NCBI GenBank assembly: GCA_031260565.1
Contig: JAISLH010000088.1
Coordinates: 1-40,735 of the forward strand
DNA: 40,735 bases
Reading direction: 5' to 3'
Source of the DNA: Bacteroidales bacterium
Lineage (GTDB): Bacteria > Bacteroidota > Bacteroidia > Bacteroidales > P3
Positions 1-7,202 of this stretch are shown one piece after another; position 1 is the first letter of the stretch; each line of letters opens with the position of its first letter. The notes under the pieces were generated by a model that saw only the letters and a list, made by a program, of their open reading frames with translations, was not told the DNA's origin and did not search any database. The translations under genes were made by a program, and so were the position numbers.

Positions 1-1290
1 AACCGACACTTCTGCCGTTGAGCTGCAACCCAAAGGCTGGGTCGTTGCGGTAACAGAGTAAGTTGTTGGGATATTCGGAGAAACTATTATTTCGTTACCT
101 GTGCTGCCGTTATTCCAAGCGAAGGTGCAGTTTGATACATCGGCACTTGCGGTTAGTGTTGTGCTGCCACCTGCACAGATTATTGTATCGCCGCTAAATG
201 TAATTTGCGGAGGGTTTTGCACATTGACCACAACGGAGGCTGAAGCGGTGCAGCCATTGCTGTCAAGCATAATAAGGTAGATAGTTTGCGTAGAATTGGC
301 GACAAAAGTCAGCGTATCGCCTTCATAGTCGTTGATTGACCATTGACATGTGCCTGTGTCGGAGGTGCGATTCCAAAGTCGGACACTATCTCCCTGACAA
401 ACAGTGAGGTCTATGCCTAAATCGGCAGTGTAATTGCAGGGGCTGCCATTGACATAAAAGGTAATGGAGTCGGTAACTTGGCACATCTTGAAGAGCGAAA
501 TGTTATCTATGGCAAAGTCGTTACCGTCTGAAGAGGTATTGTCGTCAATTATGATTATTGTCGCTTGTGTTGCGGACCCACTATACCACAAATCATAAAA
601 CGTTTGCCATTCACACCAATTTGTAGTAACTTCAAAAGTATCACATACTGGCGTTGAGTTTATTGAAAAATTAAAAATAGGACGATACATCGCATTTTGG
701 CTATTGTTTATGTTTGCAACGTCAATCTGAAAGAAATAATATGTATTTGGTTCTACTATCACTTGCTGTTGATACACTATTTTGTTGGCTGTAATTGCTC
801 CATCTACACACATAAATAGCCCATCCCCCAGACAATTTCCCTGAGTTGAGGTATAGAAAGCGGAAGTATGATCGGTGATAAGGTACGTTCCATAACATAT
901 TGGGGATTGATTCGGCAGCAGATATTGAGTATAAAATCCTGTATTGCCTAATTCAAAATCGCCATTGGAGATAAGATTGTCTCCTTCTGGAAATAAGGCT
1001 GTAAAATAAAAGGTGGTGGTTGCGTCTATTGTCGCAAATGCAAAATTATTTTGGGAATTGATATTGACAATCGTTCCATTTGACGAACTCCAAAAGTAAT
1101 AACCCCAGTTAGGAGGCATATCAATCTGAACGTTAATACTTTCTCCAAGCGAGTTAATAACACTATCATTGGGTAGAGAAACACTGCACGACTTAGGTTC
1201 ATTGTTGTGAATGGTGTCAGGGACGATGTTAGCAAAAGCATTAAGCATTGTCATCAACCAAAAAGCCGTAAAAATTATTGTATTTTTCAT
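1..1290 (-). CDS. Large secreted surface protein with Ig-like modules, N-terminal part only
   Basis: The frame is open from an ATG at 1290 to the window edge, giving 430 residues without a stop, so the C-terminus is missing. Residues 1-21 (MKNTIIFTAFWLMTMLNAFA) look like a signal peptide. Around residue 105 the motif NLISNGDFELG marks a carbohydrate-binding or jelly-roll-like domain, ending near IDNISLFKMC. Then follow at least two Cys-containing Ig-like or PKD-like modules, with phrases such as LTVCQGDSVRLW and TIICAGGSTTLTASA. Proteins built this way in Bacteroidetes are usually cell-surface adhesins or enzymes exported by type IX secretion and end in a sorting domain, which cannot be checked here. 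It follows the DUF4835 gene after 74 bases and may be read from the same operon; I saw no perfect promoter box. Exact function is unknown. Confidence 0.8.
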   Translation of the reverse strand, partial: MKNTIIFTAFWLMTMLNAFANIVPDTIHNNEPKSCSVSLPNDSVINSLGESINVQIDMPPNWGYYFWSSSNGTIVNINSQNNFAFATIDATTTFYFTALFPEGDNLISNGDFELGNTGFYTQYLLPNQSPICYGTYLITDHTSAFYTSTQGNCLGDGLFMCVDGAITANKIVYQQQVIVEPNTYYFFQIDVANINNSQNAMYRPIFNFSINSTPVCDTFEVTTNWCEWQTFYDLWYSGSATQATIIIIDDNTSSDGNDFAIDNISLFKMCQVTDSITFYVNGSPCNYTADLGIDLTVCQGDSVRLWNRTSDTGTCQWSINDYEGDTLTFVANSTQTIYLIMLDSNGCTASASVVVNVQNPPQITFSGDTIICAGGSTTLTASADVSNCTFAWNNGSTGNEIIVSPNIPTTYSVTATTQPLGCSSTAEVSV

Positions 1291-1364
1291 TTGAAACTAT
1301 TTTGTTTTATAAAAACTCCTGTATTATAGGCTGCAAATAAAACTTTCTTATAAAAATGTGGCAG

Positions 1365-2297
1365 CTATTTGCCGAACGGCGTAGGAGAGGCGGATTGTTG
1401 TCCTTGCGTAATCTGGTCGTATTTGTTTGTATTGGTGGGATTGATTTGCTTCATTATCTCTGCAACCCTTTTTTGTTCGTTCGCAGGAGCACCTTTGAAG
1501 ATATTGACGATTTCGTCTGCCTTAGCGTCAAAAAATTGCTGCAAGGCAACAAGATTAGTCTTCTCTCTATGGACTTTTTGCAAGTTTTCAATGGCTAAAA
1601 TGATATTACTCCGAGCTTCCGTCTGCGACTCTCCTGCCATCATATCTAAACCGAGCCGATGATATTGATACCACGTTTGATGCAGAGGGTTATATGAAGA
1701 ATTGGTGTAATTTTCTATCATCCAATAACGATTTTGCGTATTGGTAAAAGAACGTTGCCACGATGCATCTGAAGAACGTTGAGCGGCGTTGATAATATTT
1801 AGGCAAATCTGAAAATAAGGTGAACCTCCATTTGGCGAAAAAGACTCGGCGTCAAGAGCTAAGAAGTAGTATAAATAAAAGGCTATGGTTGATGTTAGGT
1901 TATCTTTGTAGTTGTTTTGGTCAAATTCCAAAGGCTGACCTTCTATGTATTTGAATTTAAAGCCTGTTTCCTTTGTGTTAAGCAACGTTGTCGTGTAAGT
2001 AGAGTTATAAACAGGACGCCGAAGTTGAATGTTTAGCTCAGTTGTAAAGTCTTCCCTTCCGACAACCTCATCAAGGTTCATAGAGATATTTGCTTCTATT
2101 TTCTCATACTGCTTATAGTTGAAGTTAGTCCATTTTCTATCGTTTATAAACTCTGTTAAGACTGTTTGGAGGTTTTGATATACGGTTTTATCCGTTCCCT
2201 GCAACTTGGAGGAATTAACGCTTACCGTAACCTTAAACTCTTGTGAATAAAGATTTGAGGCAAACAATAGCAACATAAGAGCAAACAATCGTTTCAT
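1365..2297 (-). CDS. DUF4835 family exported protein (PorD-like)
   Basis: A 310-residue protein with a signal peptide (MKRLFALMLLLFASNLYSQ, probable cleavage after residue 18). The body resembles the Bacteroidetes DUF4835 family: an early FKVTVSVNSSKLQGTD strand region, a FINDRKWTNFNY segment, QLRRPVYNSTY, and a SPNGGSPYF stretch before a helical C-terminal half. I recall the family also being called PorD and linked to type IX secretion in some annotations; treat that as tentative. Its start codon overlaps the coaBC stop by four bases, so the two are translationally coupled. The coaBC-DUF4835 pairing is common in the phylum. In many relatives recN follows; here a large surface protein follows instead. 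Confidence 0.85.
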   Translation of the reverse strand: MKRLFALMLLLFASNLYSQEFKVTVSVNSSKLQGTDKTVYQNLQTVLTEFINDRKWTNFNYKQYEKIEANISMNLDEVVGREDFTTELNIQLRRPVYNSTYTTTLLNTKETGFKFKYIEGQPLEFDQNNYKDNLTSTIAFYLYYFLALDAESFSPNGGSPYFQICLNIINAAQRSSDASWQRSFTNTQNRYWMIENYTNSSYNPLHQTWYQYHRLGLDMMAGESQTEARSNIILAIENLQKVHREKTNLVALQQFFDAKADEIVNIFKGAPANEQKRVAEIMKQINPTNTNKYDQITQGQQSASPTPFGK

Positions 2298-3493
2298 AAT
2301 TTAGATATTAAATGATTAACTATGTCAAGGGCAACTTCTTTTTTTGTTTTAAGAGGAAAAGGTAAAAGGCTTTCATCTTTGTCTATTATGGTTATCTTGT
2401 TGGTCGGTGTAGCAAAGCCTGCCCCTTTATCACTTAATGAGTTTAAGACAATAAAGTCAAGATTCTTGTTATGGAGTTTCTTTTTAGCGTTTTCTATTTC
2501 GTTATCCGTTTCAAGAGCAAAACCTACAAGTCTTTGTTTATCGGTTTTAATCTTTCCCAAAGACGCTAAAATATCTTTTGTTGGATTAAGTGTTAAGGTA
2601 AGGGATTGGTCTGCTTTCTTTATTTTCTTATCAGATACTGCGCAGGGGGTATAGTCTGCAACGGCTGCCGATAATATTGCTCCATCACAGCAAGGGAATA
2701 ATTTCACTGCTGCATTGTACATTTGCTCTGCCGTCTTGCCTTCAATAATTTCTATGTTGGGATTGTTGTCTAACTCAACGGAAATATGTCCTACTATCAA
2801 TTTTACTTTCGCTCCATAAGAGGCAAGCGTTTGAGCAATGGCATAACCCATTTTACCAGACGAATAATTGCCTATAAACCTTACTGCATCTATCTTTTCG
2901 TATGTAGCACCTGCAGTAACCAAGAATGTTTTCCTTTCTAATATTTGATTGTTTGGTGAGAGAAAAGTTTTAATTATTTCAAAAATATCTTGCGGTTCAA
3001 CCATTTTCCCATCCCCAACATAGCCACAAGCTAACTCTCCTTTGACAGGTGAAATAATTGTAACGCCTCTTTGCTCTAATTTTTTAATATTTTCCTGCAC
3101 AACAGGGCTATGATACATATTACTATTCATTGCAGGAGCGAAAAAGACCTTCTTTGTGAAGGCAAGTAAGGTTGTAGAAAGTACATCGTCAGCAATACCG
3201 TTAGCATATTTACCTATGATGTTCGCAGTAGCTGGGGCAACAACAAAGACATCCGCCCAGTCCGCTATACTGATATGCTCTATCTCATCAGCGTTATTGT
3301 CATGGAACATCTCACTATAAACAGGATTTTTAGAAACCGACCGAAGGGTTGTTTCGGTTACAAACTGCAAAGCGTTTTTAGTGGTAACTACTTTAACTTC
3401 GCACCCACTTTTGACCAGCAAACGAATAAGCAAAGGAGACTTATATGCTGCTATACCCCCACTAATAGCCACAACTACCCTCTTTGACTTCAT
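2294..3493 (-). CDS. coaBC: Bifunctional phosphopantothenoylcysteine decarboxylase / phosphopantothenate-cysteine ligase
   Basis: CoaBC makes 4'-phosphopantetheine for coenzyme A: the CoaB half joins phosphopantothenate to cysteine using CTP, and the FMN-dependent CoaC half decarboxylates the product. At 399 residues the length is normal. The CoaC half (about 1-190) shows the flavin-binding start VVVAISGGIAAYK, the region of the active-site histidine (EHISIADWADV), the substrate clamp PAMNSNMY and the flexible flap ACGYVGDGKM carrying the catalytic cysteine. The CoaB half (about 190-399) shows the N-[ST]-S-G-x-M-G motif as NYSSGKMG and the lysine-rich DKKIKKAD motif. It sits between the omega subunit gene (28-base gap) and DUF4835 (four-base overlap). 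It is presumably read from the promoter ahead of bamD. Confidence 0.97.
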   Translation of the reverse strand: MKSKRVVVAISGGIAAYKSPLLIRLLVKSGCEVKVVTTKNALQFVTETTLRSVSKNPVYSEMFHDNNADEIEHISIADWADVFVVAPATANIIGKYANGIADDVLSTTLLAFTKKVFFAPAMNSNMYHSPVVQENIKKLEQRGVTIISPVKGELACGYVGDGKMVEPQDIFEIIKTFLSPNNQILERKTFLVTAGATYEKIDAVRFIGNYSSGKMGYAIAQTLASYGAKVKLIVGHISVELDNNPNIEIIEGKTAEQMYNAAVKLFPCCDGAILSAAVADYTPCAVSDKKIKKADQSLTLTLNPTKDILASLGKIKTDKQRLVGFALETDNEIENAKKKLHNKNLDFIVLNSLSDKGAGFATPTNKITIIDKDESLLPFPLKTKKEVALDIVNHLISKL

Positions 3494-3521
3494 TGCCGTA
3501 AATTTGAAGATTGAATTAGGT

Positions 3522-3860
3522 TTATTCCTTCTCCGCTTCTATTTGAGCAGAGTTTCTATAAACCAACTGCTCATTCAAATATTCGTTGATAGCAATAAGA
3601 CACGGCTTAGGCAGTTGTTCATAGAAGCGTGCCACCTCCACTCTTTCGTGATTATCCACTACCTCTTCCATACTATCCATACCTTCTCCGGTAAATTCCT
3701 CTATTTTCTTCAAAAGGTCTCTTTTCAAATCAACAGCAATTTGGTCTGAACGCTTGGAGAGCATAGCTATTGTTTCATAAAGATTGCCTGTCATCTCACT
3801 AAAATTGTTCAAGTCGTGAGTTTGAATAGATGTGTCAATTTTTGATTTATTATGATTCAT
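3522..3860 (-). CDS. rpoZ: RNA polymerase omega subunit, Bacteroidetes type
   Basis: A 112-residue soluble protein whose central part (NLYETIAMLSKRSDQIA, about residues 26-42) matches the divergent Bacteroidetes omega/Rpb6-like family, which supports RNA polymerase assembly. The rest is helical and acidic (EEFTGEGMDSMEEVVDNHE). It has no signal peptide or membrane segment. The gene lies 11 bases after bamD and 28 bases before coaBC, the usual order in the phylum, and this context backs the assignment more firmly than the modest similarity to classical RpoZ would. Confidence 0.85.
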   Translation of the reverse strand: MNHNKSKIDTSIQTHDLNNFSEMTGNLYETIAMLSKRSDQIAVDLKRDLLKKIEEFTGEGMDSMEEVVDNHERVEVARFYEQLPKPCLIAINEYLNEQLVYRNSAQIEAEKE

Positions 3861-3871
3861 ATCCTAATATA

Positions 3872-4684
3872 TTATTTTATTTGTTCTAATTTCTGTCTTG
3901 ATAAATTGTAAATACTAAGCAGTTTTTCCTGCTTTGCTTTGTCTTGTTCGCTAAACAATGTCTCGTATTTATGATAATCAGCAACCACAGCCTCAAACCT
4001 TACCTTCTGTTTCTGCTCAACGCTGTTTGAAGCCAATTCATAACCTGCCAATATGATGTGATACATTGCCTCTTGCCTGTATTGCGAGTCAGGATAATTG
4101 TTAAGAAACAACCGCAACATAACCTGTGCTGACTGGTAGTTGCCCGTCTTGTAGTAAAGATAAGCCGTCTCATAGTCTTTCTTAATCAACTTATCCCTCA
4201 TTTCATCCATAAACTTATTGACTTCTGGCATGCGTTCAGACTTTGGGTATTTATCTACAAAGGTCTGAAAATCCCTTATCGCCTCTTTGGTTATCGTTTG
4301 GTCTAATGAATAATCCGGAGACTCATGGTACTTGCAATAAGCCGCCAAATAAAGAGCCTCTTCTGCATTTGCCGAAAAAGCAAACCGCTTGTAAAAACTC
4401 TCAAACTGATACCCTGCCGAGTAATAATCCTTCATTCCCATTAGCGATTGGGCATAATAAAACGCTACAGACTCCGCTTTTTGCCGCCCGCGATAGTAAA
4501 GCATCAAGTTCTCAAACAACTGAGAAGCGTGAAAGTAGTCTTTTTTGTCAAAAGCAGCTACAGCAGCCTCATACTTTTTATCATGGTCTGTGCTTTTAAG
4601 TAACTTATTGTGCTTATTGGCACAAGACACAGAAAACAAGGCTATAAGAACAACTAAGCCTATACAATATTTACATTTTACCAT
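3872..4684 (-). CDS. bamD: Outer membrane assembly lipoprotein BamD
   Basis: BamD is the periplasmic lipoprotein of the BAM complex that folds beta-barrels into the outer membrane. The 270-residue product starts with a lipoprotein signal ending in ALFSVSC (lipidated Cys at residue 21) and continues with TPR-like helical repeats; typical phrases are YEAAVAAFDKKDYFHASQLFENL, YPKSERMPEVNKFMDEM and NYPDSQYRQEAMYHI. Size is normal. The ATG at 4684 is required because the lysine-containing signal start lies directly after it. That start is only four bases from a good promoter box (4689-4696), so the mRNA may be leaderless or nearly so. It is first in the operon with omega, coaBC and DUF4835. Confidence 0.93.
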   Translation of the reverse strand: MVKCKYCIGLVVLIALFSVSCANKHNKLLKSTDHDKKYEAAVAAFDKKDYFHASQLFENLMLYYRGRQKAESVAFYYAQSLMGMKDYYSAGYQFESFYKRFAFSANAEEALYLAAYCKYHESPDYSLDQTITKEAIRDFQTFVDKYPKSERMPEVNKFMDEMRDKLIKKDYETAYLYYKTGNYQSAQVMLRLFLNNYPDSQYRQEAMYHIILAGYELASNSVEQKQKVRFEAVVADYHKYETLFSEQDKAKQEKLLSIYNLSRQKLEQIK

Positions 4685-4688
4685 AGTG

Positions 4689-4696
4689 CAAAGGTA
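4689..4696 (-). promoter_or_regulatory. Promoter -7 box for bamD
   Basis: On the minus strand the bases read TACCTTTG followed by CACT and the bamD ATG. This fits the Bacteroidetes primary-sigma box TAnnTTTG. With the usual 5-8 base distance from box to start site, transcription would begin at or within a few bases of the ATG. Confidence 0.6.
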
Positions 4697-4890
4697 TTAT
4701 TTTTTTTTAATAAAACGGCGATTATACTCCTTTTATTATGTATAACAATAGTTTTTTGGAGGAAAACAATCAGACAAACAACACTACACTTGCAATTATT
4801 TCAAGGCAATCTACTTTTGCTCCTTACAGCTGTTTGTCCTACTTTCTCATACAATTTTTTGATAAAATGCTTCTTTGCTTCACTTTTGAC

Positions 4891-5148
4891 AAACGCCACT
4901 TTAATTTAGTCAAACGCCGTTTTAATTTAGCGAAGTGGCGTTTTATTTTCATTAGATGTACATCAAAAATAAATTATATGTACATCAAAAATAAATTAGA
5001 TGTACGTCAAAAATAAATTAGATGTACATCAAAAATAAATTAGATGTACATCAAATAAAAATTAGATGTACATCAAACAGATTTTAAACGCTACTTCAGC
5101 AAAATAAAGTGATGTTTGGCTAAGTTAAAGCAGCGTTTGGAGAAGTTA
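4891..5148. repeat. Tandem 21/22-bp phased array 1 (AAACGCC class plus GATGTACATC class)
   Basis: Twelve core motifs are spaced evenly in the gap between the divergent bamD and OmpA-like genes. Cores begin at 4891 (AAACGCCACTT), 4912 (AAACGCCGTTT), 4933 (AAGTGGCGTTT, the reverse complement of the first), then 4955, 4977, 4999, 5021, 5043 and 5065 (GATGTACATC, or one-base variants at 4977 and 4999), then 5086 (AAACGCTACTT), 5107 (AAGTGATGTTT) and 5128 (AAGCAGCGTTT). Steps are 21 bp in the AAACGCC class and exactly 22 bp in the GATGTACATC class. Spacers are A/T-rich. The flanks 4685-4890 and 5149-5224 hold only promoter sequence and nothing else recognisable. Confidence 0.9.
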
Positions 5149-5224
5149 TAACAAAGAAAGGGTACGTTGAAAGAAAGAGAGAAAGCGCCGTTTTGCCATA
5201 AGCACCTCTGAATTTGTCAAAAAG

Positions 5225-5254
5225 TTTGCTTGTAGTTTTTTTTTAGTACTTTTG
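5225..5254 (+). promoter_or_regulatory. Promoter of the OmpA-like lipoprotein gene
   Basis: TTTG at 5225-5228 and TACTTTTG at 5247-5254 are 18 bases apart, close to the Bacteroidetes -33/-7 consensus. The start codon is 34 bases downstream. The segment TTTTTTTAGTACTTTTGCCG recurs almost exactly before the MATE gene. Confidence 0.7.
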
Positions 5255-5288
5255 CCGTGTGAAATAATTCCAAAAAAATTAAACTTAA

Positions 5289-6269
5289 ATGAAAAGAAAC
5301 GTCATTATTTTAGCCGCAATTAGCGTTTTGTTGTTGTCAGGCTGCGTGTCAAAGAAGGAATTTGCCGATATGGAGTCAAGATACAAAAAGGCATCAAAGG
5401 CATTGAGTGATTGCCAAGAAGAAAATCAAGGAAAGGATAAGAAAAACAAGACCCTAACCGCTGATTATGAGACTCTAAATGCCAATTATACCGCAATGCA
5501 AAACTCAAACAAAGACTTGGAGCAGCAAAACAAAGATTTGAAGTCGTATAACAACGAATTGAAGTCGCAGATTGACACCGCCAACAAGCGTTTGCAAGAA
5601 GCGATGAGCAATAAGGGTGCGGATATGAAGCGAATGAGTGATGAGTTGTTTGCAGCCCGTCAAGAGCTGTCGCAAAAGACAGAAGACCTGAACGCAAAGC
5701 AAGAGGAGTTAAGCCGTTTGCAACTTAAATTCAGTGAAAAGGACGAAATGCTGGATAAATTGCAAAAAGCACTCTCGGAAAAGGAAGAAGAATTAGCTTC
5801 TATTGAGAGAAAAATATCATCAGCCTTGCTTGGCTTTGCCGATAAGGGTTTAAGCGTTGTAACCAAAGACGGCAAGGTTTATGTGTCTATGGAAGAGAAG
5901 CTGCTGTTTTCCTCAGGTAGCTGGGAGATAAATTCAGAAGGAGCGGCTGCTTTAAGAGAAATATCTAAGGTTTTAGCAAACAATCCTGATATTAACGTAA
6001 TGGTGGAAGGTCATACGGACAATGTCCCTCTCAAAGGCAAGAATCAGATTAAGGATAATTGGGATTTGTCGGTTATGAGAGCAACTTCGGTTACCAAAAT
6101 ATTGTTGGAAAATAATAAGGTGTCATCTGAGAGGGTTATTCCTTCGGGACGTGGTGAGTATCTGCCGCTTATGGACAATAAAACAGCAGAAAGTCGTGCT
6201 AAAAACAGACGTACCGAGATTATTTTAACGCCGAAGGTTGATGAATTGATGAAAATAATCGGTAAATAA
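5289..6269 (+). CDS. OmpA-family peptidoglycan-binding lipoprotein with long coiled coil
   Basis: A 326-residue envelope protein. The N-terminus is a lipoprotein signal with lipobox LLLSGC (Cys 19). Residues about 28-178 form a long Gln/Glu/Lys-rich coiled coil (for example LEQQNKDLKSYNNELKSQID). Residues about 185-322 form an OmpA/MotB-like domain that binds diaminopimelate in peptidoglycan: LFSSGSWEIN, VMVEGHTDNVPL, NWDLSVMRATSV and the closing RAKNRRTEIIL. The likely role is to tether the outer membrane to the cell wall. The gene has its own promoter and stands as a single transcription unit or leads into the small TfoX-domain gene 36 bases on. Confidence 0.93.
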   Translation: MKRNVIILAAISVLLLSGCVSKKEFADMESRYKKASKALSDCQEENQGKDKKNKTLTADYETLNANYTAMQNSNKDLEQQNKDLKSYNNELKSQIDTANKRLQEAMSNKGADMKRMSDELFAARQELSQKTEDLNAKQEELSRLQLKFSEKDEMLDKLQKALSEKEEELASIERKISSALLGFADKGLSVVTKDGKVYVSMEEKLLFSSGSWEINSEGAAALREISKVLANNPDINVMVEGHTDNVPLKGKNQIKDNWDLSVMRATSVTKILLENNKVSSERVIPSGRGEYLPLMDNKTAESRAKNRRTEIILTPKVDELMKIIGK

Positions 6270-6305
6270 TAACTTGATTGTGCCAAAACAAAACACATAT
6301 ATAAT

Positions 6306-6560
6306 ATGAGTAAATTATCTGAGCGTATAAATATAGGAAAGGTATTGGAAAGCAATCTTAATTCTGTTGGAATAGAGAGTTATGAAGATTTAACCAAACT
6401 TGGCAGTGAGGAAGCCTTTTTGAAACTACAGATGTTTGGACATGATCCTTGTATGAATACGCTTTGTGCTTTGGAAGGAGCAATAGAAGGCATTCGTTGG
6501 CACGATTTGCCGAAGGAAAAGAAAGAAAACCTTAAATTATTTTTCAAAAGCACTAAATAA
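6306..6560 (+). CDS. TfoX/Sxy C-terminal domain protein
   Basis: An 84-residue protein that is only the helix-hairpin-helix-like C-terminal domain of TfoX/Sxy: NIGKVLESNLNSVGI, SYEDLTKLGSEEAFLKL and CMNTLCALEGAIEGIRW are typical. The full-length protein regulates competence in gamma-proteobacteria. Stand-alone domains like this are common in Bacteroidetes and have no established role, so competence should not be assumed. There is no signal peptide. It ends five bases before the lemA promoter box. Confidence 0.88.
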   Translation: MSKLSERINIGKVLESNLNSVGIESYEDLTKLGSEEAFLKLQMFGHDPCMNTLCALEGAIEGIRWHDLPKEKKENLKLFFKSTK

Positions 6561-6564
6561 TTTG

Positions 6565-6572
6565 TACTTTTG
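6565..6572 (+). promoter_or_regulatory. Promoter -7 box for lemA
   Basis: TACTTTTG followed by CAC lies 27 bases before the lemA ATG and just after the preceding gene's stop. No clear TTTG was seen at the -33 position. It would be the only visible promoter for lemA, the methyltransferase-nuclease gene and parC. Confidence 0.6.
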
Positions 6573-6599
6573 CACTAAAATTATTAAAATATAAAAGAT

Positions 6600-7190
6600 A
6601 TGACAAAGAAAACTATCAGCATTATTGCAATCGTAGGTATCGTACTTTTAGTAGTCCTGTGGTCGGTAAGCAAGTATAACGGCTTGGTAAGAAAAGATGA
6701 GGCGTGCTTAAAGCAGTGGTCAGTTGTGGAAAGCCAATATCAGAGGCGATTAGACCTCATTCCTAATCTTGTAAATACCGTTAAGGGCTATGCTTCTCAC
6801 GAACAGGAGACTTTTACCGAAGTGATAAAGGCACGAAATCAGGCTATGCAGGTGAAGATTAGCTCTAAAAACATTACACAAGAGAGTTTGAACGAGCTGC
6901 AAGCAACACAGGACAACCTTTCATCAGCCTTACAGAAGTTGAATGTAGTCGTTGAGCGTTACCCTGAGCTGAAAGCCAATCAGAATTTCCTTGAATTGCA
7001 GAGCCAGTTGGAGGGAACGGAGAACAGAATAGCAGTTGAGAGGCAGCGGTTTGCAGAAATAGTAGGGGAGTTTAATGCTTCCATTCGGCGTTTCCCTACG
7101 AGCATAATTGCAAATCTTTTTAGCTTTGACCGCAAGGCTTACTTTGAGGCTCAGAAAGGTGCGGAAAATGCTCCTAAGGTAGAATTTTAA
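6600..7190 (+). CDS. lemA: LemA family membrane-anchored protein
   Basis: A 196-residue LemA-family protein. One N-terminal transmembrane helix (about residues 5-23, IIAIVGIVLLVVLW) is followed by the conserved helical block: NGLVRKDEACLKQWSVVE, then QRRLDLIPNLVNTVKGYA and ETFTEVIKARNQA, and near the end IVGEFNASIRRFPTSIIA. The family folds as a long helical bundle, and its biochemical role is not settled. The TPM-domain (YgcG-like) partner that often follows lemA is absent; a DNA methyltransferase gene follows after only 12 bases. Confidence 0.95.
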   Translation: MTKKTISIIAIVGIVLLVVLWSVSKYNGLVRKDEACLKQWSVVESQYQRRLDLIPNLVNTVKGYASHEQETFTEVIKARNQAMQVKISSKNITQESLNELQATQDNLSSALQKLNVVVERYPELKANQNFLELQSQLEGTENRIAVERQRFAEIVGEFNASIRRFPTSIIANLFSFDRKAYFEAQKGAENAPKVEF

Positions 7191-7202
7191 CTTGCGTACA
7201 TT

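Noticed and set aside
4891-5148. CRISPR array
   Set aside because: Units are 21-22 bp in total with near-identical A/T spacers; there are no 25-40 bp unique spacers and no cas genes in the window.
5320-5875. Several minus-strand frames opposite the OmpA-like gene
   Set aside because: They are shadows of a coiled-coil gene with biased codons; none has a signal, domain or promoter.
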